From Microbulbifer pacificus (GTDB lineage Bacteria > Pseudomonadota > Gammaproteobacteria > Pseudomonadales > Cellvibrionaceae): 64,000 bases of DNA. Below are positions 46,145-55,221 of the stretch, one piece after another. The notes beneath the pieces are model-generated. The model had not been told where the DNA came from. It saw only the letters and a list, made by a program, of their open reading frames with translations, and searched no databases. Position 1 is the first letter of the stretch. Each line of letters begins with the position of its first letter. Position numbers and translations under genes: made by a program. Location of the stretch: the NCBI RefSeq assembly GCF_002959965.1, contig NZ_PREV01000026.1, positions 1,650,501-1,714,500 on the forward strand, in the 5' to 3' direction.

Positions 46145-47974
46145 TTACTCTACCGTTACCGACTTGGCCAAATTTCTCGGCTGGTCCACATCCGTGCCTT
46201 TCAGCAGTGCCACGTGGTAACTCAACAACTGCAACGGCACGGTATACAGAATCGGCGACAGGCTCTCCGGTGCATCCGGCACTTCCACCACCGTCACCCC
46301 CGACTCGCTTTTGAACCCCGCCTGAGGGCTGGCGAATACAAACAATTCCCCACCGCGGGCGCGCACTTCCTGCAGATTGGATTTCAGCTTTTCCAGCAGC
46401 TCGTCATTCGGCGCGACGACGATGACCGGCATATCCGCGTCCACCAGCGCCAGCGGGCCGTGCTTCAGTTCGCCGGCGGGGTAGGCTTCGGCGTGAATGT
46501 AGGAAATTTCTTTCAGCTTTAACGCGCCCTCAAGCGCGATCGGAAATTCCACCCCACGCCCCAGGAACAGCGCGTGATTTTTTTCTGAAAAGGCTTCACT
46601 GGTAGCTTTTACCAGCGCATCGAGACCGGTGAATTTTTCCATCAGCTTCGGCAGCTGGTGCAGGGCGCTGACGAGTTCCGCCTCGCGCTCGCTGCTCATG
46701 CCGTTGGCCTTGGCGAGTGCGATACAGAATATCTGCAGTGCGACCAGCTGGGTGGTGAAGGCCTTGGTGGAGGCGACACCAATTTCCGGGCCGGCTTCGG
46801 TCATCAGGTGCAGTTCGGATTCTCGCACCAGGGAACTGTTGGGTACGTTGCAGATGGTCATGGAGGCGAGATAGCCGAGTTCCTTGGCCTGACGCAGCGC
46901 GGCGAGGGTGTCGGCGGTTTCGCCGGACTGGGAGATGGTGACAAACAGGGTGCCCGGGCGCACCGCGGTTTTGCGGTAGCGGATTTCGCTGGCGACTTCC
47001 ACGGAGCAGGGTACGCCGGCCCAGTCTTCGATCCAGTAGCGCGCGACGAGACCGGCGTGATAGCTGGTACCACAGGCGACGATCTGCACCTGTTTTACCT
47101 GCGGAAGAATTTCATTGGCGGCGGTGCCAAGTGCCTGCGACAGCACGGAGTGCTCACCAATGCGACCGGCCATGGTGGCTTCCACCACTTTGGGCTGCTC
47201 GAAAATTTCTTTCTGCATATAGTGGCGGTAGCGGCCCTTGTCGGCGGCGTCGTGGCCGCCCTGCAGTTTGTTGACCGGGCGGCTGACCTCCTCGCCGGTT
47301 TTATCCCATACGGCGATGCTGTCGCGGGTGACTTCGGCGATGTCGCCTTCTTCCAGAAAGATGAAACGGTCGGTGACCTGTTGCAGGGCCATGGGATCGG
47401 AGGCGATGAAGTTTTCGTCATAGCCGACACCGATCACCAGGGGGCTGCCGAGGCGCGCACAGACAAGACGCTCGGGTTCGGTGGAGCAGACGACGCCGAG
47501 GGCGTAGGCGCCATGGAGTTGTTTGCTGGCGGCGGAGACGGCCTGCAGCAGGTCGCGGTTGTCTTTGGCGAGGTCGTGGATCAGGTGGACGACGACTTCG
47601 GTATCGGTTTCGGACTGGAATTCATAGCCCTTGGCGATGAGCTGGTCGCGCAGCTCCTGGTAGTTTTCGATGATGCCGTTGTGTACCAGGGCGAAGTTGC
47701 CGGAGGCGTGCGGGTGGGAGTTTTTGTCCGAGGGCACGCCGTGGGTGGCCCAGCGGGTGTGGGCGATGCCGAGCTGGCCGGCGGTGGGGCTATCGTCCAG
47801 TGCCGATTCCAGGTCCGCAACCTTGCCCTGGGTTTTGCGCAGCTGCAGCCTGCCGTCGCCGTTGACTAGGCACACCCCGGCGGAATCATAGCCGCGGTAT
47901 TCCAGTCGGCGCAGGCCTTCCAGCAGTATTCCGGTGACGTTGCGTTGGGCGAGGGCTCCTACGATTCCACACAT
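46145..47974 (-). CDS. glmS: Glucosamine-6-phosphate synthase GlmS
   Basis: Glutamine:fructose-6-phosphate aminotransferase, 609 aa (E. coli 609), first step toward UDP-GlcNAc. The N-terminal glutaminase begins [20 protein letters not shown] with the Cys2 nucleophile. Two SIS domains follow ([20 protein letters not shown] near 347-366; [20 protein letters not shown] near 480-499). The C-terminus [20 protein letters not shown] matches the family end. GAGGTAA precedes the start. It lies 95 nt after a DeoR regulator on the same strand, as in pseudomonads where glmR precedes glmS. Confidence 0.97.
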   Translation of the reverse strand: MCGIVGALAQRNVTGILLEGLRRLEYRGYDSAGVCLVNGDGRLQLRKTQGKVADLESALDDSPTAGQLGIAHTRWATHGVPSDKNSHPHASGNFALVHNGIIENYQELRDQLIAKGYEFQSETDTEVVVHLIHDLAKDNRDLLQAVSAASKQLHGAYALGVVCSTEPERLVCARLGSPLVIGVGYDENFIASDPMALQQVTDRFIFLEEGDIAEVTRDSIAVWDKTGEEVSRPVNKLQGGHDAADKGRYRHYMQKEIFEQPKVVEATMAGRIGEHSVLSQALGTAANEILPQVKQVQIVACGTSYHAGLVARYWIEDWAGVPCSVEVASEIRYRKTAVRPGTLFVTISQSGETADTLAALRQAKELGYLASMTICNVPNSSLVRESELHLMTEAGPEIGVASTKAFTTQLVALQIFCIALAKANGMSSEREAELVSALHQLPKLMEKFTGLDALVKATSEAFSEKNHALFLGRGVEFPIALEGALKLKEISYIHAEAYPAGELKHGPLALVDADMPVIVVAPNDELLEKLKSNLQEVRARGGELFVFASPQAGFKSESGVTVVEVPDAPESLSPILYTVPLQLLSYHVALLKGTDVDQPRNLAKSVTVE

Positions 47975-48069
47975 ATTTCTTACCTCGGTATTTGGCTTGG
48001 TGCCACTTTTGGGTTTGGTAGCGCCGCCTTCTCGTCAAATTTCAGAGTATTGAATACACCCTGTTTTCT

Positions 48070-48831
48070 TTAATTAACTTCGGCACAGATGACCCGCAGG
48101 CCCCTGTTTTCCAGCTGTGTACAAACCTTGTCTTCGATGCCGCTATCGGTCACTAAAGTGCCGAACATTTCCCAGCTCAATTCCAGATTGGGGATTCTTC
48201 GTCCCACCTTGCTGGACTCCGCCATGACGATCACTTCGCGGGCGACTTCGGCCATGACCCTCGACAAGCCGATCTGTTCGTTGAAGGTGCAGGTGCCGCG
48301 CTCGAGGTCGATGCCGTCGGCACCGATGAAGGCCTGGTCGAAGTCGTAGCCGCGCAGTACCTGTTCGGCGACCTGACCCTGGAAGGCTTCGAAGTGCGGG
48401 TCCCAGGTGCCGCCGGTCATGAGCAGGGTGGGTTCGTTTTCCAGCTCGCGCAGTTGGTTGGCGACGTGCAGGGAGTTGGTCATGACGACGAGACCGCGCT
48501 TTTTGTCGAGTTCGGGAATCAGGCCCGTGGTGGTGCGGCCGTAGTCGATGACAATGCGGTTGTGGTCGCGGATAAGTTCGGCGGCGGCGCGGCCGATGGC
48601 GCGCTTGGTCTGGGACAGGGGATCTTCGACCACCAGTTCCCGCGGCAGGGGGATCGCGCCGCCGTGGCGGCGCAGCAGCAGACCGCTGTCCTCCATGGCC
48701 GCCAGATCCTTTCGGATCGTAACTTCGGAGGTTTCGAACTGGCGCGCAAGTTCTTCGACACTGGCCTCACCGGCGTCGTTGATCTGGTTCAGTATCTGAT
48801 GGCGTCGCTGTTGAGTGTTGCGCTTTGACAT
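48070..48831 (-). CDS. glmR: DeoR-family regulator, GlmR-like
   Basis: Transcriptional regulator of 253 aa. The N-terminal DeoR helix-turn-helix is RRHQILNQINDAGEASVEEL then ARQFETSEVTIRKDLAAMED (about 9-48). The C-terminal sugar-phosphate sensor domain has IVIDYGRTTTGLIPEL (about 93-108) and AFIGADGIDLERGTCTFNEQ (about 168-187). The position directly before glmS matches the glmR regulator of amino-sugar metabolism in pseudomonads, so control of glmS is likely. The gene symbol rests on this context. Confidence 0.85.
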   Translation of the reverse strand: MSKRNTQQRRHQILNQINDAGEASVEELARQFETSEVTIRKDLAAMEDSGLLLRRHGGAIPLPRELVVEDPLSQTKRAIGRAAAELIRDHNRIVIDYGRTTTGLIPELDKKRGLVVMTNSLHVANQLRELENEPTLLMTGGTWDPHFEAFQGQVAEQVLRGYDFDQAFIGADGIDLERGTCTFNEQIGLSRVMAEVAREVIVMAESSKVGRRIPNLELSWEMFGTLVTDSGIEDKVCTQLENRGLRVICAEVN

Positions 48832-48924
48832 GTTGCTTTAAGTTTCGATTCGTAAGAAAATCATAGCAAATCGAAACTTGTGTTCCCACCCCGATTTTGT
48901 GAAACCCCTGCACATCGAGACCAG

Positions 48925-50070
48925 TCAGGACTCCAGGTGGTCTTTCAGGGCCTTCAGGAACCTGGCCAGTTCGCCGCCGGTAACGGCGCGGTGGTCGGCG
49001 GTGATGGAAAGCGGCAGCAGTTTGCGCACCCGGGCCTTGCCTTTGTGCGGCAGCACGGCCTTGTGACTGCGACCGGCGCCGACAATACACACCAGTGGCG
49101 GCACCACCACCGGGGTGGCGAAGCGCCCGCCCAGGCTGCCGAAATTGGATAGATGGATGGTGGCACCCTGCAGGTCGTTCCGGGGAATGGCGCCCTGTTG
49201 TGCCTGCTGTTTGAAACGCCGAATCACCTCCAGCAACTGCTCGTCACTCTGCGCGTCCACATCCCTTAGTACCGGCACAAACAGTCCCCTGGGGGCGTCG
49301 ACCGCGAGACCGATGTTCACCGAAAGCTGTGGCCGCAGATTTTCCTGCTGGAAGTGGGCGTTCACATTGGGGGATTCCCGCACGGCGGCGGCAATGGCGC
49401 GCACCAGCATCACCGTGGCCGGGGTGGATTTTCCCCAGTGGCTGATGTCCGCCTCGTCACACAGGGTCATGGGGCAGACTTCGTCGCGGCTGCGACCCAT
49501 GGCCAGCGCCATGGCGCGACGAACCGGTTCGCCGGCCGTCGAACATGCTGGCGCCGATTCTGGACGGGCTGCCGGTTCTACGTCCCTCGCCGGGGGCGGG
49601 CTCGCGGCAGCGGCGCGCACTTCCGCTTCGCTGAAGCGGGACCCGCTGGGATGCAATCTGGAAAGATCCACGCCCAGTTGCCGCGCCAGCGCGCGCACGA
49701 CGGGGGTGGCGCAGCGGGGGCGATTGAAAACCGGACGCTGTTCGCGCGCGAGTGCTTCGCCGCCGGATTCGATTTTGCCGACCACGGTACCGGAATCGGC
49801 GGGAGGGACGGAAACCCCGGCGGCGGCCTCATTTGCCGACGGCAGAAAGCCGATCAGCGGCTGGCCGGTCTGCAGGGTTTCCCCCTCGGCGGCAAACCGT
49901 TTTTCCACGGTGCCGGAATAGGGAGATGGTACCTCTACCAGTGCTTTCGCGGTCTCCACGGTGACCAGCGCCTGGTCTGTCGCGACGCTGTCACCCTCCC
50001 GTACCAGCCACTCGCGGATAGTGGCATCCGGTAGTCCCTCACCGAGATCCGGCAGTCTGAAGATTTTCAC
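48925..50070 (-). CDS. 2-oxoacid dehydrogenase E2, dihydrolipoyl acyltransferase
   Basis: Acyltransferase core of a branched-chain-type 2-oxoacid dehydrogenase, 381 aa. The single N-terminal lipoyl domain has its lipoyl-Lys in ETAKALVEV (Lys42). A peripheral subunit-binding domain (about 114-150) has ATPVVRALARQLGVDLSRLH. The C-terminal catalytic domain ends with ADHRAVTGGELARFL. The catalytic His is His360, but the usual HxxxDG reads HxxxTG (Thr364). The start is GTG at 50070, overlapping the E1beta stop by four bases (GTGA). No E3 gene follows. Confidence 0.9.
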   Translation of the reverse strand: MKIFRLPDLGEGLPDATIREWLVREGDSVATDQALVTVETAKALVEVPSPYSGTVEKRFAAEGETLQTGQPLIGFLPSANEAAAGVSVPPADSGTVVGKIESGGEALAREQRPVFNRPRCATPVVRALARQLGVDLSRLHPSGSRFSEAEVRAAAASPPPARDVEPAARPESAPACSTAGEPVRRAMALAMGRSRDEVCPMTLCDEADISHWGKSTPATVMLVRAIAAAVRESPNVNAHFQQENLRPQLSVNIGLAVDAPRGLFVPVLRDVDAQSDEQLLEVIRRFKQQAQQGAIPRNDLQGATIHLSNFGSLGGRFATPVVVPPLVCIVGAGRSHKAVLPHKGKARVRKLLPLSITADHRAVTGGELARFLKALKDHLES

Positions 50071-51074
50071 CGCTGCCCACCCCGCGCATAACCGAGTGCC
50101 GCGCGCGCGCCGCTGAGTATGCGCTCCACGCCAGGCAGATATACATTTTCCAGCTGGTAATAGGGCATGACGGTGTCGTAGCCGGTGACCCGCTGCACCG
50201 GTGCCTCCAGCAGGTCGAAAGCGTACTCCTGGATCTGCGCGGTAATCTCGGCGCCGAGTCCGCCAAAGCGCGCCGCCTCGTGCACCACCACACAGCGGCG
50301 GGTCTTTTCCAGCGAGTCGATAATGCTGTGGATGTCCAGCGGTTTGAGAGTGGCGGGATCGATAACTTCCGCCTCGACGCCCTCTGTGGATAACAGCTCG
50401 GCGGCGGCGAGCGCCTCCTTCACACTGGCGCCCCAGGCGATCAGGGTGAGGTCACTGCCCTCGCGCAGCACAAAGGCACGGTCCAGTGGCAGCGCCTCGC
50501 CGTCGTCCGGCACCGGCTGTTTGGCGGCGCGATATATGCGCTTGGGTTCGAGAAACAGCACTGGGTCCGGGTCGCGGATGGCCGCCAGCAGAAGGCCATA
50601 CGCGCGCGCAGGGGAGGAGGGCACCACCACCCGCAGGCCGGGAATATGCGCAAATATCGCCTCGGTGCTTTCACTGTGGTGTTCCGGGGCGTGGATGCCC
50701 CCACCGTAGGGGGCGCGGTAGACAATGGGACAGCTGAGGCGCCCGCGGGTGCGATTGCGCATGCGCGCGGCGTGGCTGAGGATGTGGTCGAGACCGGGAT
50801 AGATGAATCCCATAAACTGGAATTCGGCGATGGGGCGCAGGCCCTGCGTGGCCATGCCCACGGCAATGCCCGAAATCATGTTCTCCGCCAGTGGCGTATC
50901 CAGCACCCGTGCGGGTCCGAAGCGCTTCTGCAGTCCGTCGGTTGCGCGGAATACGCCCCCATTCGCACCGATATCCTGTCCAAAGAGCACCACTTCGGGG
51001 TCGTTTTCCAGCGCATAGGCCAGCGCCTGGGTGACTGCTTCCACCAGGGTGATGGCATTTACTTCGTCCGCCAT
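50067..51074 (-). CDS. 2-oxoacid dehydrogenase E1 beta subunit
   Basis: Beta chain of the thiamine-diphosphate-dependent E1, 335 aa. The start MADEVNAITLVEAVTQALAY and FGQDIGANGGVFRATDGLQK (about 32-51) are typical, as is FMGFIYPGLDHILSHAARMR (about 87-106), which contains the cofactor-domain interface. RAPYGGGIHAPEHHSES (about 121-137) holds active-site His residues of the branched-chain type. The ATG directly follows the E1alpha TAG stop, and the gene overlaps E2. The set resembles BCKDH more than PDH. Confidence 0.93.
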   Translation of the reverse strand: MADEVNAITLVEAVTQALAYALENDPEVVLFGQDIGANGGVFRATDGLQKRFGPARVLDTPLAENMISGIAVGMATQGLRPIAEFQFMGFIYPGLDHILSHAARMRNRTRGRLSCPIVYRAPYGGGIHAPEHHSESTEAIFAHIPGLRVVVPSSPARAYGLLLAAIRDPDPVLFLEPKRIYRAAKQPVPDDGEALPLDRAFVLREGSDLTLIAWGASVKEALAAAELLSTEGVEAEVIDPATLKPLDIHSIIDSLEKTRRCVVVHEAARFGGLGAEITAQIQEYAFDLLEAPVQRVTGYDTVMPYYQLENVYLPGVERILSGARAALGYARGGQR

Positions 51075-52184
51075 CTAGCTTTGTGCTCCCCGAGCCTGCT
51101 CGTCGCGCAGCTGGTCGTACTGCTCGTACAAGCCTTCCGGCAGCTGCGCGTACAGGTGGTCGAAAATGGCGGTGGCGGGCTCCGGCGCGCGGGACTCCCA
51201 GTTGTTCAACGCCGTCTCCATCACCTGTGCCAGCTCCCGGTCCAGATCCTGCTGCCTGGCATCACTCCACAACCCTTCGCTACGGAGATACCTGTCCAGA
51301 CGCCGAACCGGCTCCCGCTGCCAGGCTTCATCCAGCTCTTTCTCACTGCGGTAGCGGCCGGCGTCGTCGGCGGTGGTGTGATCGCACAGGCGGTAGGAGA
51401 GGGCCTCGATCAATGCGGGCCCCTCGCCCGCTCTGGCACGAGCGATGGCGTCGCGCACCGCCCAGGCCACGGCAATTACATCGTTGCCATCCACCTGCAG
51501 CGCGGGAATACCTGCGGCGATGGCCTTCTGGGCGATGGTCTGGGTGGCGGTCTGCGCCGTTCTCGGTACGGAAATCGCCCACTGGTTGTTGTTTACCACA
51601 AACACCAGCGGCAGCTTCCACACCCCGGCGAGGTTCATGGCCTCATAAAAGTCCCCCTTCGACGAGGCCCCGTCGCCGGAGGTAGTAACAGCTACCTGCT
51701 GCGGTATGCCCTGTTGCTGATGGCGGTATTTGAGCGCGAAGGCGACACCGGCGGCATGCAATGCCTGGGTGGCGATGGGGATGCAGATGGGCAGGTCTTT
51801 GGGCGCGTGCTGGTAGTTCTGCCCGCGTTCATCGCCGCCCCAGTTGGCGAGGATTTCCTCGATCAGCACGCCGCGCTCCAGAAAGGCGCCGGTTTCGCGG
51901 TAGTAGGGACAGTAGATATCTTCGGGCATCAACGCATTGCCTACAGCGACGCCGATGGCTTCCTGGCCGAGGCTTGAAGGATAGGTGCCGAGACGACCGG
52001 TGCGCTGCAGTTTTACCGCGCGATCATCCACCTGCCGCGCCAGCTGCATCTGGCTATAGCAGTGGGTGAGCCAGTCGGGACTGGCAAATTCCGGCAATGC
52101 CTGAGTAGCGCGGCCCTGCTGATCCAGGTACTGCAGCCAGGCGATATCGAACGAGGCCTGTAGTTGCAGGCGAGGTTTGTGCAT
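51075..52184 (-). CDS. 2-oxoacid dehydrogenase E1 alpha subunit
   Basis: Alpha chain of the E1 component, 369 aa. The thiamine-diphosphate motif GDGASSKGDFYEAMNLAGVW (about 169-188) continues to the NNN of VVNNNQWAIS, the GDG-x(n)-NN signature. RTGRLGTYPSSLGQEAIGVA (about 61-80) and the phosphorylatable loop region YRLCDHTTADDAGRYRSEKE (about 267-286) are as in the branched-chain E1alpha family. First gene of E1alpha-E1beta-E2. AAGGAA precedes the ATG. Substrate (branched-chain 2-oxoacids versus pyruvate or acetoin) is inferred. Confidence 0.93.
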   Translation of the reverse strand: MHKPRLQLQASFDIAWLQYLDQQGRATQALPEFASPDWLTHCYSQMQLARQVDDRAVKLQRTGRLGTYPSSLGQEAIGVAVGNALMPEDIYCPYYRETGAFLERGVLIEEILANWGGDERGQNYQHAPKDLPICIPIATQALHAAGVAFALKYRHQQQGIPQQVAVTTSGDGASSKGDFYEAMNLAGVWKLPLVFVVNNNQWAISVPRTAQTATQTIAQKAIAAGIPALQVDGNDVIAVAWAVRDAIARARAGEGPALIEALSYRLCDHTTADDAGRYRSEKELDEAWQREPVRRLDRYLRSEGLWSDARQQDLDRELAQVMETALNNWESRAPEPATAIFDHLYAQLPEGLYEQYDQLRDEQARGAQS

Positions 52185-52278
52185 CGGCTGGATTCCTTGG
52201 ATTCCGATGCTTTCAGTGTAGTTCTGTGAGGCGGCTTGTTTCGGGCGGGATTTTTTCTAGCGCGGTGGCGGTGGATCA

Positions 52279-52384
52279 CTGGGAGGGGATTTTCAGGACC
52301 GGGCTAGGCGCCCCCCTTAAACCCATCCCTGGGCGCTGCGGCGCAAACCTCCTGTTTGCGACGCTCCTGAAAACCCCCTCCCAG
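52279..52384. repeat. Palindromic intergenic element, unit 1
   Basis: Outer arms of 20 bp (52279-52298 and 52365-52384, one mismatch; CTGGGAGGGGATTTTCAGGA). Inside is a 26-bp block (52318-52343) that recurs perfectly inverted in unit 2, then a small hairpin GCAAAC-CTCCT-GTTTGC. Part of the 418-bp gap between glmU and the E1alpha gene, which holds no gene. Confidence 0.85.
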
Positions 52385-52447
52385 CGCTCCACCTTCAATT
52401 CCGGCCCGGCACTTCGATTAAGCATTGCTAACGAAGCTCAAAGTTTT

Positions 52448-52572
52448 GGCGGAAGGCAAAGTGCCGGGTATGACTGTTCGAAAGCGTCGGCGACAGGACG
52501 TCGCCGCCGCAGCGCCCAGGGATGGGTTTACAGCGGTTTCGAACAGTCATACCCGGTGCTTTGCCGCCACGG
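52448..52572. repeat. Palindromic intergenic element, unit 2
   Basis: Outer arms of 29 bp (52455-52483 and 52537-52565), 27 of 29 complementary, centred on CCGGGTATGACTGTTCGAAA. The inside carries the inverted 26-bp block (52505-52530) and a hairpin equivalent to that of unit 1 but with compensatory base changes. Confidence 0.85.
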
Positions 52573-52602
52573 AACCTAGAACAGAGCTCCCGAACTGGGA
52601 GA

Positions 52603-53976
52603 TCAAGTCCTCTTGGTCGGCCGCTGCCAACCTGAGATATTTCGCTGCTTGCCACGGGCCACAGCCAGTTCGTCAGCACTCACTTCTCGGGTAATCGTGG
52701 AGCCGGCCCCAACGGTTGCGCCGGCACCAATCTCCACGGGTGCCACCAGCGCGGAGTTGGAGCCGATAAAGGCGCGGTCGCCGATGATGGTTTTGGATTT
52801 GTTTACGCCGTCGTAATTGCAGGTGATGGTGCCGGCGCCGATGTTCACGTCTTCGCCCACCTCCGCATCACCGATGTAGGACAGGTGATTCACCTTGCTG
52901 CCGAGGCCGATTTTTGCCTTTTTGGTTTCGACAAAGTTACCCACCTTGGCACCATTGGCGAGCTCCGTGCCTGGGCGCAGACGGGCAAAGGGGCCTATGG
53001 TGCAGGCTTCGCCGACGCTGGCATCCTCGATGATCGAGTTGGCTTCCACCACAGTACCCGACGCCAGCCGGCAGTTTTTCAGCAGACAGTTGGGGCCAAC
53101 GACAACACCGTCGCCGAGAGATACGTCCCCCTCAAAAATGCAGTTGATATCGATGGTGACATCGGCGCCACAGACTAGCGAGCCGCGCACGTCAATACGG
53201 GTCGGATCCAGAAGGGTGACGCCGGCGTCCATCAGAGTGTCGGCGTTATTGCGCTGCAGCGCACGCTCCAGCTCCGCCTGCTGGGCGCGGCTGTTAATAC
53301 CGGCGACTTCCACCGGATCTTCGGCAATCACACCGGTAACGGCAATCTTCTCGCGCACGGAGCGCGCGATCACGTCGGTAAGGTAGTACTCACCCTGGGC
53401 GTTGTTGTTGGAGAGTTCCGGCAGCCACTGCGCCAGCAGATCGGCGGGTGCGGCGAGAATGCCGGTGTTGATCTCGTCGATCTTGAGGGTCTCCGCGTCG
53501 GCATCTTTCTGTTCCACAATGGCCTGCACCTGACCGGCCGCGTCGCGCACGATGCGGCCATAGCCACTGGGATCCCCCATCACCACCGACAGCAGCGCGG
53601 GACCGTTCTCGGAGGCGTTCAGCAGTGTTTGCAGGGTGGAGGTTTTGATCAGGGGTACGTCGCCGTAAAGCACCAGTACCGTGGCGCCCCTGCGGAAATT
53701 GGGGATGGCCTGAGCGACAGCGTGGCCGGTACCCAGCTGTTCGGTCTGCTCGACGAATTTCACCCCGCGGTCGGCAAAGCGCTCACGCACCCGTTCCGCC
53801 CCGTGACCGATAACCACAGTGATTTCAATATCGCCCAATGCCCCGCCCAGGGCTTGGGCCGCATCGATCACCCGCCCCAACATGGGCACACCGCCGATGG
53901 GGTGCAGAACTTTGGGCAGGTCAGAGCGCATGCGGGTGCCTTTGCCGGCAGCGAGGATGACAACATCGATGGTCAT
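52603..53976 (-). CDS. glmU: Bifunctional GlmU, N-acetylglucosamine-1-P uridyltransferase
   Basis: Acetylates glucosamine-1-phosphate and then makes UDP-GlcNAc, 457 aa (E. coli 456). The ATG at 53976 is used; the frame continues five codons to a TTG without support. The N-terminal pyrophosphorylase has VVILAAGKGTRMRSDLPKVL (about 5-24), the nucleotide-binding signature, and LYGDVPL with the metal Asp. The C-terminal left-handed beta-helix has hexapeptide repeats and the acetyltransferase residues in FVETKKAKIGLGSKVNHLSY (about 346-365). In pseudomonads glmU follows the atp operon; here about 10 kb separates it from atpC. Confidence 0.96.
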   Translation of the reverse strand: MTIDVVILAAGKGTRMRSDLPKVLHPIGGVPMLGRVIDAAQALGGALGDIEITVVIGHGAERVRERFADRGVKFVEQTEQLGTGHAVAQAIPNFRRGATVLVLYGDVPLIKTSTLQTLLNASENGPALLSVVMGDPSGYGRIVRDAAGQVQAIVEQKDADAETLKIDEINTGILAAPADLLAQWLPELSNNNAQGEYYLTDVIARSVREKIAVTGVIAEDPVEVAGINSRAQQAELERALQRNNADTLMDAGVTLLDPTRIDVRGSLVCGADVTIDINCIFEGDVSLGDGVVVGPNCLLKNCRLASGTVVEANSIIEDASVGEACTIGPFARLRPGTELANGAKVGNFVETKKAKIGLGSKVNHLSYIGDAEVGEDVNIGAGTITCNYDGVNKSKTIIGDRAFIGSNSALVAPVEIGAGATVGAGSTITREVSADELAVARGKQRNISGWQRPTKRT

Positions 53977-54098
53977 GGGAAATCCGTTCAATTCACTAAA
54001 ATCGCGGCAATTGTCGCGACTTCAGGATAGCTCCACAAGTTGCCGCTAGAATCCCGGAGTCTACCTTCCCTGTTTTTCAACGCGCGCGGAGTCTGAGA

Positions 54099-54992
54099 AT
54101 GGAGGCACGGGGGCTTGTACTTTCCATCCTGGGTTGCCTGAGTATGGCGATTCTGGGCTTTGCGTTTGCCCACTGGACGGGTTCCGAAGCCATTTTTCTG
54201 GACGGGGTTTTTTCCCTGGTGAGTTTCGTCATGTCGCTGGTGATGCTGGTGGTGTCGAGAATCATCCGGCGCGACGCCGATCGCCACTTTCCCTTTGGTT
54301 ACGCCAGTTTCGAGCCGGCGTTCAATGTTCTGCAGAGCATGGTCATACTCGGCGTCATGCTGATGGCGCTGTCTTCCGCGGTAGCGGCACTGTATCAGGG
54401 TGGCCGCACCCTGGATGCCGGCCGGGCGGTGGTCTACGCCTCCATCGCCAGCGTCGGTTGTCTGGTGGTGTATCTGGTGTTGCGGCGCATTGCAAAACGC
54501 ACCAACTCCAGCCTGATCGAGGTGGATGCCTTTGCCTGGATGATGGACGGGGTGCTCAGCGCGGTGGTGCTCTGCGCCTTCACCCTGGTGTGGCTGTTTG
54601 GCGACGCACTGGGCGGGTGGCTGCCGTTTGTGGACTCGTGGATGGTAATCGCCATGGTGGCGGTCATGTTGCCGGTGCCGGTGAGAATCCTTTACCGCAA
54701 CCTGATGGAGGTGCTGTTGGCGGCGCCGCCCATCGATATCCAGCGCGACATCCGCCGCGCCTTTCGCGATGCCATGGTCGACATTCCCGGTGAAAACTGG
54801 TCCCTCAGTATCAGTAAAACCGGCCGCTCCGTGTACCTGCACGCCCGGATTCTGCTGGACAGAGAGCACCATAACGCGGGCATTGTGCAGGTGGACGAGT
54901 GGCGTGAACTGCTCACGGAGCGCATGGCGGACTTTGTGGCGGAACAGGCATTCGATGTGGTGTTCACCACGGACGCTTCCTATATCGGCTGA
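54099..54992 (+). CDS. CDF-family cation transporter with reduced metal site
   Basis: Cation diffusion facilitator of 297 aa: six hydrophobic segments (about 8-210) and a short C-terminal cytoplasmic domain. By alignment with E. coli FieF, whose transport site is Asp45/Asp49/His153/Asp157, the equivalent residues here are Asp35, Ser39, Ala146 and Asp150. Half of the canonical ligands are missing. The segments are IFLDGVFSLV and EVDAFAWMMDG. Divergent, clade-specific CDF proteins of this sort (COG3965-like) exist. Metal and direction of transport are unknown. GGAG precedes the ATG; divergent from glmU. Confidence 0.85.
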   Translation: MEARGLVLSILGCLSMAILGFAFAHWTGSEAIFLDGVFSLVSFVMSLVMLVVSRIIRRDADRHFPFGYASFEPAFNVLQSMVILGVMLMALSSAVAALYQGGRTLDAGRAVVYASIASVGCLVVYLVLRRIAKRTNSSLIEVDAFAWMMDGVLSAVVLCAFTLVWLFGDALGGWLPFVDSWMVIAMVAVMLPVPVRILYRNLMEVLLAAPPIDIQRDIRRAFRDAMVDIPGENWSLSISKTGRSVYLHARILLDREHHNAGIVQVDEWRELLTERMADFVAEQAFDVVFTTDASYIG

Positions 54993-55221
54993 CAGCCCCA
55001 TCAACATATCAGCCGGTTACCCCTCCGCCGACAGTGTTTTATCCGGCGATATTTCCCCACCCCAAAGATTATGCCGTTCGGCGCAGATCCATTGCCTTTT
55101 CCTTGTATTCCCGTAATTTGAGCCTCAGGTTCATGTCGTGAACCCACATTCAGCAAAACGAGAGCGGCGCCATGAGTGCCGCCAGGGGCGTCACCGCACC
55201 CCACGCACCCGAGAGCCATTC

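Noticed and set aside
52279..52572. CRISPR or attachment site reading of the repeats
   Set aside because: There are only two units, in inverted orientation with nested palindromes; no regular spacers and no integrase gene nearby.
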